64,000 nt of DNA. Source: Adiantum capillus-veneris. Its lineage: Eukaryota > Streptophyta > Polypodiopsida > Polypodiales > Pteridaceae. The position numbers and the translations under genes are program-made. Below, one piece after another: positions 13,004 to 24,929 of the stretch. The stretch covers positions 64,868,372-64,932,371 of the forward strand of contig CM043953.1 in the NCBI GenBank assembly GCA_014529385.2. The letters run 5' to 3'. Within the stretch, counting starts at the first letter, position 1; the number at the start of each line of letters is the position of its first letter. The notes under the pieces were generated by a model. The model ran no database searches and was not told the DNA's origin. It was given only the letters and a program-made list of their open reading frames with translations.

Positions 13004-13466
13004 CACCTAGCTTCTTGGATAAACTCTTCCAACTTCCAAGAAAGCACATCGTACCCATCAGTTTCGCAGCCCGTCCTGAAACATCGCGGAGAGCAGCAAG
13101 GGGCGATCAAGGACAGAAGGGCCGAGGAGGTGGTCACATTTGCAGGTGGGCTTTAGCTAACATCCATCACGGAGATGATCACCCCAAGGCAACGAAAGAG
13201 GTGAGTACGGTAGGTCATATGAGATGGAGAAACTGTGGTGGGATAATTAGTGAAGGCAAAGGCTGTAATAACTGTTTTGTCATGCGGTTGCACAACACTT
13301 ATAGTACTATGTAGAATGAGCAGGAGGCACAAAATTAAGCCTACAAGATGCATTTACGAAGACGTACAAGTAACAAAATCCTCAGGTACACAGTAGGAAG
13401 TGAGGTGGCTAAGGTGTACTACTCTATGTTCGGTAACAAAGCTTGGCGATCTACAAGGTCAACAAT
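12998..13466. repeat. Unit U5 of the array, 5'-truncated
   Basis: Starts at 'gcgagacacctagcttc', inside the unit, directly after the AG tract. It continues to the U/T junction. Confidence 0.8.
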
Positions 13467-13518
13467 TACATATGTGTGGGTCTCCCGCCTTTGTTGTGCA
13501 GGCAAGCGCCATCGTCAT

Positions 13519-14177
13519 TGTCGGGGGATATGTGTTCGCTACGTGAGCCGGGCAGGTGCCGGGCCTCTGGCTGTGGGAGGTGTGAAAGAGAGAGAACAAG
13601 AATAATAGATGTAACTGAATCTGGGAATCACCGTAATCATCAATTAATTGATTAACGCTTGAGTACAACTTAATCTTTAGCCAAGGCGGGCTGTGAGCAG
13701 CACCGTCACTTGGATCATCTGATAACTAGGATTTTAAGCTCCCGTTTTACAAGATTAACCGGGCCGTTAACGACTCCGGCCTTAACAAAATGATTAATCA
13801 AACTTTAGCTGATGACGATGATGGAAATTTCCTCCTGTCGCTTTATCTGTCTCAACTGACCTTAGATTCTGTAAACTTTATCTTTCCCTACTTACATAGC
13901 ACTCAAGAGCTTTCTGCAGTGCTGCGTTTCCTTGCTTAACCTCGTTTTCTCCTTGCCTTCTTGATCATGTCTGCTCATCTTATGCTCGATGAGATAGAGA
14001 CTTCATTTTTGCTTCCTCTCCCGCCTTGCCTTTCACTTGATTACGGCCGAGAGAGGGAGAGAGAGCCTTGCTTCTTTCACCTCCCAAGCTTCCTGAATTT
14101 CCCTTCTCATAACCCTATTCTCTTTGCTTTGGTAGCTTCTCAAGCTCTTGCTTGCTTATGGCCGAGAGAGGGAGATG

Positions 14178-14224
<47 letters not shown>

Positions 14225-15607
14225 CGCCTTAGCTCCCTTCTCCTCGCCTTGGCTCCTTCTCTACACCTTCGTTGGCTTGCCAATCAAGAGAGAGAGAGTT
14301 CGCCCTTCTTTGCTTGCTTCAAGCTCTTTTTGCCTGCAAATCCTTCCTCCTTGAGCCCTCGTTCCAGTTCTTCCCCCTATGCAATGCCTTAAAAACCCTT
14401 ATTTTTGCCCCGGCCCATCCATCACGGCGCCGTGAGTCTGATGTGGCGCGAGACACGTCATCATGACGTGGCAGTTGGCTGGAGGAGGTAGCGCGGAAAC
14501 CGCCGGGAGAATGACCAAAAGGGGGCGTAAGCCCATCTCCTCCTCCCCTGCGCCCTGCTCGCTGTTGAACGCCATGCTTCACCTTATTTTTCTATTCGGC
14601 TTCACACTATTTACCCCATTGGGTGTCCATGGCCATGCCCTTTAATTGGGCGGCCAATGGCCTTTGGACCTCATCATGGGCGACCTTAAAATTTGGTTGC
14701 CCTTGGGCATTGGGCGGCCTCACCTTACGATGTTAAGGGAGGGCGCCCCCTTTGCCTTGGGCGGCCACATCTTCATAGTAAAGGGCACCACATTTGATAC
14801 GCATACATACTGACTGGGTGACCAATGATCACGACTTCGGGCGGCTCTTAAAGGGCATTCCATTAAACATACATGCCGACCAAGCAATGCCAAGCAGTAC
14901 AACTTTCTTTAGCAGTCCTTGACTAACAATATCATCGTGAATTTTTATTGTCCATTCCGACATCTCGAATAATGCCAAAATAACCCAGCTCAGCATTGCC
15001 GATAACTGACACCAGACTCTGCCTGCCAAGCCGTAGACTTCTCAAACTGCATAGAACGCATACAAACCCTGCAGAGGTAGCCAAAATTCTCAGACGGCAC
15101 TCCGATCGAGCGGACCGGACTGGCACGGAACCGACCCCCGGTGAATCTTTAACTGCCCATATCTTGGCAACCGTAACTCCGATTGTTGATCTGAAAAGAT
15201 GGACGCTCTCCACAAAGTGGGCACTTCAGGCCCATGCAGTCATTTCATTTCTGTCACCTCAGCTGCAGTTGTCCAATCCGGTGCGGATCTGCAATCGACT
15301 TGAACTTCAAACTGCCATAACTTCTTCACCGTAGCTCCAATTGACGAGCCGTAAAGATAGGCTGGTAGAGCACTTCAAGCACTCCAGTTCTAGATCATAA
15401 ACTCACATATATGCTCACTTCAATCATGCTCCTTTTTGGCATCATTAAGGCATCAATTGGCCCTTTAAAGCCACATCTGGCATACATTAATCATTAGACT
15501 TGGCCTTTTAACAAGCCCTCACTGACCATTAATCAAGTAGGCTTCAAAGAAGTTTAGCTTGCATTTCTCTGCTCTTTTTCTTATCATGGACGCGGAGCTG
15601 CATGACA
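13519..15607 (+). mobile_element. Solo LTR-like insertion (2,089 bp) splitting module T3
   Basis: Module T3 is interrupted after 13518 and resumes at 15608. The insert starts TGTCGGGG and ends GCATGACA, giving TGTC/GACA ends of the TG...CA type used by LTR elements. The flanks give TCAT (13515-13518) and TCGT (15608-15611), which fits a 4-bp duplication with one mismatch. There is no internal coding domain, PBS or second LTR, hence the solo-LTR call. It contains an (AG)n tract at 14183-14220. Parts resemble the repeats at 24.9-30.7 kb, for example the 'ccttgactaacaatatcatcgtga' region near 14920, and the GCATGACA end recurs at 30647-30654. Confidence 0.65.
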
Positions 15608-16205
15608 TCGTAAGCTGCCCTCAACAATGTATTGGACTTCAATTGCAACCTTCCACATTAATAATACAGGTGGCTACACATCTATGAAAGGAGACCCCCA
15701 CCAATGATACGACAAGCACATTAGTAAAGCTAAACGATGTGCTCAAGAACAAGAAGTTGTGCATTATAGGGGAGACATCGTCGACAGTCATCCTAGCAAT
15801 ATTATCACAAGTATTGTCTGCAAAACCCTACACATTGAACTAGTACTCACCAAAAACTTTATGTGAACCAATGGAAAAAGGAACCCATTAAAAATCACCC
15901 GGTTTTCTGTTAAAATTTTAGGATTTTGATCAGGTTTTACACTAAAATCCTCCAAATTCAGTCGATTTTCGTCAAGGTGATCCTCCAAATCAACCGAGAA
16001 TTTTGAATTTTGTCCTCAAAAATACACTAAAGGCACTATATTACTCCAACACATAGCTACTGCAACTAAATGAGGCAACCCCATAAATTATGTCATACCA
16101 AACCCAAAAGGTGCTTCACGTAGTAGCTATAATAAAGCAAATTTTGAGCCCCATTCTCTAAGGGAAGATGATAAGTGTTATAATATTGTTGATGTTGGTG
16201 ATGAT
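15608..16205. repeat. Tail module T3, distal part
   Basis: Continues the array after the LTR insertion and matches T1 through 'gatgttggtgatgat'. The proximal part is 13467-13518. Confidence 0.75.
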
Positions 16206-16490
16206 CTACATGATGTAGTGTCGTGCGTTAGTGCAAAGAATGCTTACAAGTTTCTCCAGGTTGCAAACTTGAATACTATACAATAGCAACATAATTTCCC
16301 TCAATAGCAACTGATTATTAAAGTTGATGCCATCTAACAAAAAATATTTAGCAGCATTCTCAATGTGTGTTGCTTGCAAAGGCAATATATGTGGCATGAT
16401 CATGCATGCGCTAAGTCGACATGGGCAACACTTGGGACAACAGACATTGTAGTAAAAGGCAAGTAGGGGATGGTGGCAAGAACCTTTATC

Positions 16491-16525
<35 letters not shown>

Positions 16526-17548
16526 ATGCGCACATGCACCTATTCCATGCATGTGCCAGTAAAAAAGTGTAGAAAGGGAAGCATTGGCAACTACTTGCCC
16601 AACACGCCCATGCACCTTACTGACAGCTTTAGCGACACACCCCCTTTCATTATGTTCCAGCATGCATACTTCGTTTAACCGTGGCGCAGGAAAGATATTG
16701 AAGACGTCTCCTACACATGAAGGTCCTCTTTTTGCATCCGCTGGTGAGCAAGCCCTATTTAGTTTTGAATGTGCATGTATGTTTATGCAAGTGCGTTCAC
16801 GTGATATAAACATCCATACTGCATGAACATCTATATTAGTGCAAAGAGTTTGGTAAAGGTTCTACATGATATTTTAGAAATTTTTGCAAAGTAAGAAGAT
16901 GTATTCTTGATACCTATTGTTCTCATATAGTGCTACATGTCATAAACTTTTTCTCTTAAGGCATCACATACCTTAGGTCTATTATTATATAAGTTAATGA
17001 TACACACACACAGAGGCCTCGAAAAACACGTAATTCTATAACCAACACACCTACATACATGGTTGTGTAAATACATAACCACATTAACAGCAGACTATGA
17101 AACCTTTTTCGCAACCAGCTATTATATCTATTCAAAAATTCTAGAAACATGTACTCTTCTCACCTGTATGAGATCATGTATTTAAAACAAAAACTTTAAA
17201 AGCAATTGCAAAGCAAAAGCGTGATAGTTAGAAATCATGGGAGGATGAAGAAGTGAATGTATCCAAGGTCTTTACAAGTCTAGCGTGAGTAAAAACATGA
17301 GAGAGTTAGGGATAATTAGTCATGGTGACATGGATTGCATTGCTATGAAAACCATCAAGGTGAACTCATTCGCTTATCGACAACATGATAATTGTTCTAA
17401 AACCTGTTTAGTGCCAACGCAAGTGTAAATGTGAGAAGGCAATTATAAATATACTACTAGGTATTTTTTGTTCTTTTTCGCCACTGAACTCGACGTGACA
17501 CGTCCACTTGCTCTACAATGTGAACTAAAGAGAGTACATAGGTGCACG
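16206..17548. other. No gene seen; one (GT)n tract
   Basis: A (GT)n tract at 16496-16524 is the only clear feature. The remaining frames are short and unrecognised. Confidence 0.5.
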
Positions 17549-17564
17549 AGAGAGAGAGAGAGAG
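17549..17564. repeat. (AG)n tract, left flank of the gypsy insertion
   Basis: AG repeats stop exactly where the LTR begins. They resume as (GA)n at 23159-23216 on the other side, so the element landed inside one microsatellite. Confidence 0.85.
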
Positions 17565-19455
17565 TGTAACGTCCCCAACCCGCCTATACCAAGATCGGGA
17601 TGGGATCCTTGACAGGTCTCTAGGTCTGATAAAAATCGGAGTCTCTAAACAAGAAAAATCCAAGGAATAGACCTTTACCATTGACAATGGCTTGGGTCTA
17701 TAGCCTTAGAAGCAGACCCAGTCCTGTCTCGCAGCGGAAACGGGACAATGTATTCAAACAACCTACAAAAAAAATCTTATTTAGGCCCTATAACTTCATC
17801 ACTCAGATTGTGGTTTCCTTAGCCAACGCTTTTTTCCCCTAACATATGTGAGGGCACAGTCGTTGGTGAATTCCTCTTCCAAGTGAGAAGTTTCTAAAAC
17901 ATTTTACTGCACGGGAATGGATAGTTACCTGACTAATCAGGTCCACCCTTCCATGATTGACAACCTTAGTCAATCCCCACTTACCACCCCGCACTCACAC
18001 AAGATTCATTTATCTTATTGTTTTAACATTTAAAATAATGGTTTCTTTTAACGTTCCATCACAGTAATTCCTTGAAGACAGCATTGAAAGCATTCTTTCA
18101 GAAAACAAACATCTTTAAACTTAAGACAGGGTACTGTCAATCAAAACATTATCCATAATAACCATGACCAATACTCTTCTTGTCTCAAGACCACCTAAGG
18201 GTGAAAAAACGGCACCCATTCCTTATTCAATTCCGGAGTGGATAAACCCCCACCCAAGGTTCCGGGTGCCCATACACCAAACCAGTTGCCCATACAACCG
18301 GGCGGCTCCCCTAGGATAAAAAAAACGGTATCCTAACTTATGTAGAAACATCAAGACATGACACGGAGTAGAAACTCATCGTTCATGGGGGTAACCGACT
18401 TAACCGTGGCTAGAAAGCCAATCATTATCATCAATTTATATCAAGGAGTCGGAGGTGTCTTGAGACAAGCTGTCTTAAGGATGATCAAACATATCTTTCC
18501 TAATTCAACCAGTTTTAACCCAAACAATTCTTTCCTACATTATAAACAAATGTACGCTGGAAGTTACCTTGCGTTTTCAGCCAATTTATCCTTCTTACGT
18601 ATGCAATGCTAACTTATAAAAGAACTTAAATTGATTAAAGACTTAATTGAATAATGGAAAACCCACCTGGGATTGATTGGCCATCTGTTGTTGCGCTGGT
18701 GCCTGAAGACTCTCCTCCGTAGGCCTACTACTAGGCCCGGCTTCGACGTCATGCGATGCTCTAGTTAGTTTTGGAGCTACGTCCTCATCATCAGATGTAG
18801 GATTTTCTCGGGTCCTTTTTGGTATCATAACTTCTTATCCGTTAGGATTAATCAATTAGAGATTAAACTCTAATGATTTCTGCGTAGTGTTCTCTCTAGA
18901 TGAGAGAGAGAGTAGCAAGGCTCCGAGTCTGTCTAAAATGTGAAGCTAGGGGTCCTATTTATAGTTTTCTGGCACTCATAAGCTCTCACCGGCTGAAAAA
19001 GGCAGTTGCTTGAAGTTCAAGCAGCCCCCAGCAAGTCAAAAAAACGACCCCTGTTGCTAAATGAGTCCCTGGCAGGTCAGTGATGACCCTCCCATTACCT
19101 GCCAGCTTTTAAAATGTCAATTTTGCTATAATTTGACCTATTTTTGCTTAATTGGTAAATATCTTATAAATATCTGGGAGACTTTTAATAAAGTCTATGC
19201 TTAAATGATTACTGTAACCCTTCAATTTTTCTATTTTACTCAATTCACAGTGTAAACTTCCAGGGGTCATAACTACGCCTGTTTTTATCGGAATTCAATT
19301 CTGAAAATTTCTAGCCCGGGGTTTGCTGTGCTTAAGATTCCAAAAATACCAAGATTTGCCATGGTCGGACAATTCTACATTGCTTTTTCAATAATCATAT
19401 CAGTTTGATTAAGCTTTATAAAACCTTTAAGGTTTCAGAAACTGGAAACCTTACA
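17565..19455 (-). repeat. 3' LTR of the gypsy element
   Basis: 1,891 bp, TG...CA ends. On the minus strand a TATA box (CTATAAATAG, about 18957-18966) is followed by ATG at 18828 and an uninterrupted short frame ending in a splice-donor-like CAG/GTGGGT. The plus-strand frame at 18358-18612 is probably spurious. Confidence 0.9.
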
Positions 19456-21267
19456 ATCACCCCAACTTAAGAATTTGAGATGTCCTCATCTCAACCGAAA
19501 TTGGGAAAATCTTTGAGAAGAGAAATTCATCCTCCACAAGTGGCATCTTCGAAGGGATAACCTTTCCACTTTATCAAATGTTACTGATTATTCTAAGAGT
19601 TCTTTCCAGTTTCTGGTTGGAGTTACTTGCTAGCCAAACTTTTCTCGAGAAACTCTTAGTGTTGAGCCCATCTTAAAAACCTTTACAAACCATTTGTATC
19701 ATCTCAAAAACCAGGTTAAATCAATTCCATAAAAGATCCATAAATTCACCTTGTCAACATGAACGCGCTCGATCTAACTGACCATTCAGAGCAATCAGCG
19801 TTCGACAAGTATCATGTATTTCAGCTTTGCCAATCTGAACGCGCTCGGCGTGTTCTTGCCATTCTGAGCAATCTGCGTTCGGCACAAGCTTGTACTATTG
19901 CACCAGAGATACCCCCTCTGTGCTCTAACCTGGTTGACCAACAATATGTAAAGGGTTTTAAGAAGTATCATACCAAGAGTTCTTTTGGACTTCCTATTAG
20001 TCTCGTACCTTAATACTTTCAAGTCTATGTTATTTTTCCAAGGAAGGCTATCGTGTGCACAAAGAATGTGAGTTGGTTTCTTGATAACTATGTCATTCTC
20101 GAAATTCAAATTCTTTTCATACTATCGAGAACTTTGGTCTCATTTGTTAGATCAACCCTTAATTTCTTGATTAAATACCAACTTAACTTTAGATTCATTA
20201 AGTAATCTTGGAGAAGAAAATCATGTATTCCATTATAATATATAAGTAACTCAAGTTTTTACATTATTGATTTATAGTGGTTTACAAAGCTCTAAGATTG
20301 CTAACTATGGCCAAGCGAGTGGCTCTTTTATCTTTTTTTTATCCATAGGGTTGGTTCTCCTATGATTGCATAACATCTGGTTCCTCTTACTCTTACTTTA
20401 CCTCGTCCTCTATTTCTACCTCCTCCTAGATTATCTCCTTGATTTTGAGGAATGGCTCTAGCAGTAATTTGAGGGTTTTGTTTTTCTAGAAAACTATTTC
20501 TATAGTGCCCTATTTGATTGCATCCATAGCACCTAACGTTTGGGATGGTCTGCTCCAGGTTTACTACTGCAGCTAGTCTACATTGTTGGTATCCTTGGTT
20601 GAAAGTTCCCCTGGCTCTTCCCCTAAAGTTACTAAATCCATTATAGTTCCTTATGGAGTTGGTTCCTTCGGCTGCAAGAGGCTTAGCCCTGAGAAGGGCA
20701 TCCTGTATTGATGTAGGCCTCATGGCCTCGAGACGTGTACTCTGGGGTTTGTTGCGGCCTTGATAGAAACGGCAATTTGTTGCTCCATGGTCATCTGGGG
20801 AGCATAGCGTCGTAAAGACACGAACTTAATGTAGTACTCCTCTAATGAAAGTCCTAGTTGGCGTAGATCAAAGAACTCGTTCATTTTGATAGCATGATGT
20901 GCAAGAGGGAGATAACATTCTTTGCTTGCCTGCTTCATTTTCTCCATTTTCTCCCAAGATGGACTACTAGTGGGATTATCTTACGAGTAGAAAATCTATT
21001 ATCCAGCCATTTCATCACGCTTTTTCGCATTGAATAGTCTCGGGATAGGCAAGCCCTCATAAACCTAATGTTGAAATCCAGGAATTTGAAGTAGGCCTGA
21101 TGGAAATTTTACTGCAAGGATAGGGATAATTCTCTTTTTCCTTTCACTCCCTCTTTTTAATTAAATACGTCTTTAATTGGATTTGTCAAAGATTACTTAT
21201 TTCAACTTAACGCCTTAAACTTTTCCCTAGGTCCAAGACTTTAGTTAACACATGCTCTGATACCACT
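19456..21267 (-). other. Interior of the gypsy element: PPT, non-coding part and gag remnant
   Basis: Positions 19456-20320 are non-coding and include two imperfect copies, about 90 bp apart, of a 'gaacgcgctcg...gagcaatcwgcgttcg' motif (19760-19885). The gag remnant lies at 20328-21110. The PBS is at 21253-21265. The sequence between holds a likely splice acceptor near 21112 (read on the minus strand). Confidence 0.7.
20328..20947 (-). pseudogene. Gypsy gag remnant (capsid C-terminal part and zinc knuckle)
   Basis: Two adjoining minus-strand frames. 20947-20720 gives FFDLRQLGLSLEEYYIKFVSL and RRYAPQMTMEQQIAVSI, a typical plant gypsy retrotrans_gag pattern. 20723-20328 gives RPTSIQDALLRAKPL and a zinc knuckle CYGCNQIGHYRNSF, where the last Cys of CX2CX4HX4C is Phe. 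A frame change joins the two parts near 20720. Gag would form the virus-like particle; the lost Cys and shift suggest a defective protein. Upstream coding (AYFKFLDFNIRFMRACLSRD, from about 21112) continues the same gag and may be spliced to an exon in the 5' LTR. Confidence 0.75.
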
Positions 21268-23153
21268 TGTAACGTCCCCAACCCGCCTATACCAAGATCG
21301 GGATGGGATCCTTGACAGGTCTCTAGGTCTGATAAAAATCGGAGTCTCTAAACAAGAAAAATCCAAGGAATAGACCTTTACCATTGACAATGGCTTGGGT
21401 CTATAGCCTTAGAAGCAGACCCAGTCCTGTCTCGCAGCGGAAACGGGACAATGTATTCAAACAACCTACAAAAAAAATCTTATTTAGGCCCTATAACTTC
21501 ATCACTCAGATTGTGGTTTCCTTAGCCAACGCTTTTTTCCCCTAACATATGTGAGGGCACAGCCGTTGGTGAATTCCTCTTCCAAGTGAGAAGTTTCTAA
21601 AACATTTTACTGCACGGGAATGGATAGTTACCTGACTAATCAGGTCCACCCTTCCATGATTGACAACCTTAGTCAATCCCCACTTACCACCCCGCACTCA
21701 CACAAGATTCATTTATCTTATTGTTTTAACATTTAAAATAATGGTTTCTTTTAACGTTCCATCACAGTAATTCCTTGAAGACAGCATTGAAAGCATTCTT
21801 TCAGAAAACAAACATCTTTAAACTTAAGACAGGGTACTGTCAATCAAAACATTATCCATAATAACCATGACCAATACTCTTCTTGTCTCAAGACCACCTA
21901 AGGGTGAAAAAACGGCACCCATTCCTTATTCAATTCCGGAGTGGATAAACCCCCACCCAAGGTTCCGGGTGCCCATACACCAAACCAGTTGCCCATACAA
22001 CCGGGCGGCTCCCCTAGGATAAAAAAAACGGTATCCTAACTTATGTAGAAACATCAAGACATGACACGGAGTAGAAACTCATCGTTCATGGGGGTAACCG
22101 ACTTAACCGTGGCTAGAAAGCCAATCATTATCATCAATTTATATCAAGGAGTCGGAGGTGTCTTGAGACAAGCTGTCTTAAGGATGATCAAACATATCTT
22201 TCCTAATTCAACCAGTTTTAACCCAAACAATTCTTTCCTACATTATAAACAAATGTACGCTGGAAGTTACCTTGCGTTTTCAGCCAATTTATCCTTCTTA
22301 CGTATGCAATGCTAACTTATAAAAGAACTTAAATTGATTAAAGACTTAATTGAATAATGGAAAACCCACCTGGGATTGATTGGCCATCTGTTGTTGCGCT
22401 GGTGCCTGAAGACTCTCCTCCGTAGGCCTACTACTAGGCCCGGCTTCGACGTCATGCGATGCTCTAGTTAGTTTTGGAGCTACGTCCTCATCATCAGATG
22501 TAGGATTTGCTCGGGTCCTTTTTGGTATCATAACTTCTTATCCGTTAGGATTAATCAATTAGAGATTAAACTCTAATGATTTCTGCGTAGTGTTCTCTCT
22601 AGATGAGAGAGAGAGTAGCAAGGCTCCGAGTCTGTCTAAAATGTGAAGCTAGGGGTCCTATTTATAGTTTTCTGGCACTCATAAGCTCTCACCGGCTGAA
22701 AAAGGCAGTTGCTTGAAGTTCAAGCAGCCCCCAGCAAGTCAAAAAAACGACCCCTGTTGCTAAATGAGTCCCTGGCAGGTCAGTGATGACCCTCCCATTA
22801 CCTGCCAGCTTTTAAAATGTCAATTTTGCTATAATTTGACCTATTTTTGCTTAATTGGTAAATATCTTATAAATATCTGGGAGACTTTTAATAAAGTCTA
22901 TGCTTAAATGATTACTGTAACCCTTCAATTTTTCTATTTTACTCAATTCACAGTGTAAACTTCCAGGGGTCATAACTACGCCAGTTTTTATCGGAATTCA
23001 ATTCTGAAAATTTCTAGCCCGGGGTTTGCTGTGCTTAAGATTCCAAAAATACCAAGATTTGCCATGGTCGGACAATTCTACATTGCTTTTTCAATAATCA
23101 TATCAGTTTGATTAAGCTTTATAAAACCTTTAAGGTTTCAGAAACTGGAAACC

Positions 23154-23158
<5 letters not shown>
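21268..23158 (-). repeat. 5' LTR of the gypsy element, with promoter and a coding leader exon
   Basis: Near-identical to 17565-19455. On the minus strand a TATA box at about 22660-22669 precedes ATG 22531. Confidence 0.9.
22376..22531 (-). CDS. Candidate first gag exon lying inside the 5' LTR
   Basis: The minus-strand frame starts MIPKRTRANPTSDDEDV, continues through a polar Pro/Ser/Gln-rich stretch to QQMANQSQ, and then meets CAG/GTGGGT, a good donor site. The next in-frame stop follows eight codons later. Internal sequence near 21112 offers ...CCATCAG/GCC in the matching phase, leading into gag-like residues (AYFKFLDFNIRF). I infer that gag is translated from a spliced RNA whose first exon is in the LTR. 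A TATA box about 130 bp upstream supports transcription. There is no known domain in the leader. It could instead be a chance frame, but the identical arrangement in both LTRs is not independent evidence because the LTRs are copies. Confidence 0.45.
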
Positions 23159-23219
<61 letters not shown>

Positions 23220-23283
23220 TAATGATGACAGAGAAATCGGAGAGCTAGACAGATATGCTCCGGCAGCATCCAGCCACACCTGA

Positions 23284-23337
<54 letters not shown>

Positions 23338-23382
23338 CACCCACGAGAACTGGATACAGGAGTGTGTGTGTGTGTGTGTGTG
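23159..23382. repeat. (GA)n, (GA)n and (GT)n microsatellites
   Basis: GA tracts at 23159-23216 and 23288-23334, then a GT tract at 23361-23382. The first is the right half of the tract into which the gypsy element inserted. Confidence 0.9.
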
Positions 23383-24929
23383 ACAACACTCATCCAAAGA
23401 GAGAGCCGCTCAGAGTTCTGGCATGTGTGTCATTAATTTAATTTGTGTCATAGTAAGAGCGAGCGAGACCCTCCGATAGGCGGGTCGTGCAAGCTAGTTT
23501 ATTTTATGTGGAATAGAAAGTGTCTTGACTTTACATTTGAAAAAGCTTGTCACTTCTTCCATTCTAAAAAGGCTCTTCTTACATTCTGAAAAGACTCTAG
23601 TTCTTACAATCTTACCCTTTACTTTTGCATTTTAGATTAGATGTTTTGTAAGGTGTTTTTTGAAATGAACCAGGGAGTGACACGTGGACGCCATCTCCTT
23701 CCTTGAAAATTTTAAGCTGCATTATAAAGAGTATAGAAGTTTAGAAGTCCTAAAACTCTAGCGTCTAGGGTGACCCTCCCCCTACTTGTGGATCTATGTA
23801 ACATTTTCGCTTTCTTTAATTCAAAGTTTTACCTTCTAATAAAAAAAAACTCTAGGTCCTCATTGGATCATTAGAGACCTTACTTTAAAAGTTCCACATC
23901 TTTAAGTTCTAAACTTAGCTTTAAAATCTCAAAAAAAAAATAAAAATTAAAGGTTAAAACCCTAAATGATAAATTCCTTCCATAAAGTTTTAACTAACAA
24001 AAATGACAACTTTAGTCTATTACCTCAAGTTTCAAGGGGTGAACCATACTCTCAAAATGAAAAGGTGGATAAAAGAACTTCTCATATTTCAAAATGAAAA
24101 GGTGACTCTTGGGATTTGTGGAACCTCTAAGGTTTTATCATTTAACATGTAAGACTGTCAACTTTTCATGCTTCCAAAGGCATTGGGCAACCCAAAATCT
24201 TTTCCTTGATATACTAGAGTTTATTTCATATTTCAAAACTCCAGACATGTCCATAATTAGATTTACACAATTCATTTCAATGAGTGTCCACTATCTTATT
24301 TCAACCAATCAATATTTTTGACCTATCAAAAAATGCTTAAAAATACAACTCAACCTTTTTCCCATTTTAGTCAGCAAAAAGAGAAGGCAACGCTATAGCC
24401 TTGTCCTTTGGACATGCCAAAAAAGGATAAATTTCACTTGGACTTTATAGAGAAATAATGCTAATGTTTTGCTTGAGAATTAGCTTAAAGAGATTTTCAT
24501 ATATTCAAGATAAAGGTTTTCCAAATTATTGCTTTTAACCATTAAGATGCTCTTTGGGCTTTTTGATACTTGGCTTAGGGTTCTTGAGCACGACGTTGGG
24601 CACTACTTGAGCTTGGGCATTTAGGCTTTGGGTATTTTTATGCGCATTCAATGAATGGCCACTGCCCAAAAGCTTTTGGGACCAAACAACCTATGGCCAA
24701 ATCATAGTAACATGGCTTAAGGTGTCAAGCTACATTTCTTGTTGACCCCTTTTCATCCTTCTTCTTCCATAGCTTCATTCTTTGGCAAACAAGCTCTTGT
24801 TAGGCTCTTGTGAAGGTTGTAGCTTTCAAGCATGGTGGTATTGGTGTTTGTGTCTCGAGTGGGCTATAGATTTTAGGGAAGAATTTCTATCATCCAATTG
24901 AATGGATATCACTGAGTGATCTCTCTCCG
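23383..24929. other. No gene seen
   Basis: AT-rich sequence with A-runs near 23845 and 23930. No domain or credible frame on either strand. Confidence 0.5.

Larger units (their letters stand above)
8380..13466. repeat. Higher-order repeat array, P-U-U-T organisation
   Basis: Four modules recur in order. P is the AT-rich block starting near 'cagatttcc aaaaaaccc' and ending in (AG)n(AAG)n. U is a unit of about 527 bp. T is the tail starting 'acatatgtgtgggtctcccg'. Layout: P1 8380-8847, U1 8848-9374, U2 9375-9902, T1 9903-10555, P2 10556-11087, U3 11088-11615, U4 11616-12141, T2 12142-12650, P3 12651-12828 (shortened), U5 12998-13466 (5'-truncated), then T3 split by an LTR insertion. The start of U1 to the start of U3 is 2,240 bp. 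P2 has an extra internal copy of the segment starting 'agaaaatcttgatcaatcc' (near 10559 and 10851). No protein domain is recognisable in any module. Confidence 0.8.
17565..23158 (-). mobile_element. Young non-autonomous Ty3/gypsy element, 5,594 bp
   Basis: Two direct repeats of exactly 1,891 bp (17565-19455 and 21268-23158) start TGTAACG and end CCTTACA. They flank a short interior holding only gag remnants. The orientation is minus: an initiator-Met PBS (reverse complement of tgctctgatacca) lies next to the right LTR at 21253-21265, and a purine tract (AAGTTGGGGTGAT on the minus strand) adjoins the left LTR. I saw only three LTR mismatches by eye, near 17853/21563, 18809/22512 and 19282/22983. 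That makes it one of the most recent insertions here. No protease, RT, RNase H or integrase is present, so it needs another element's pol. Confidence 0.9.

Noticed and set aside
8848-13466. CRISPR-like array
   Set aside because: Units are over 500 bp, head-to-tail without spacers, in an obvious plant genome.
14319-15334. Several 60-110-codon frames within the solo LTR
   Set aside because: No shared frame with the related repeats and no domain; LTRs of this kind are non-coding.
18358-18612. 84-codon plus-strand frame MTRSRNSS present in both gypsy LTRs
   Set aside because: It lies antisense to the element's promoter; its duplication simply reflects LTR identity.
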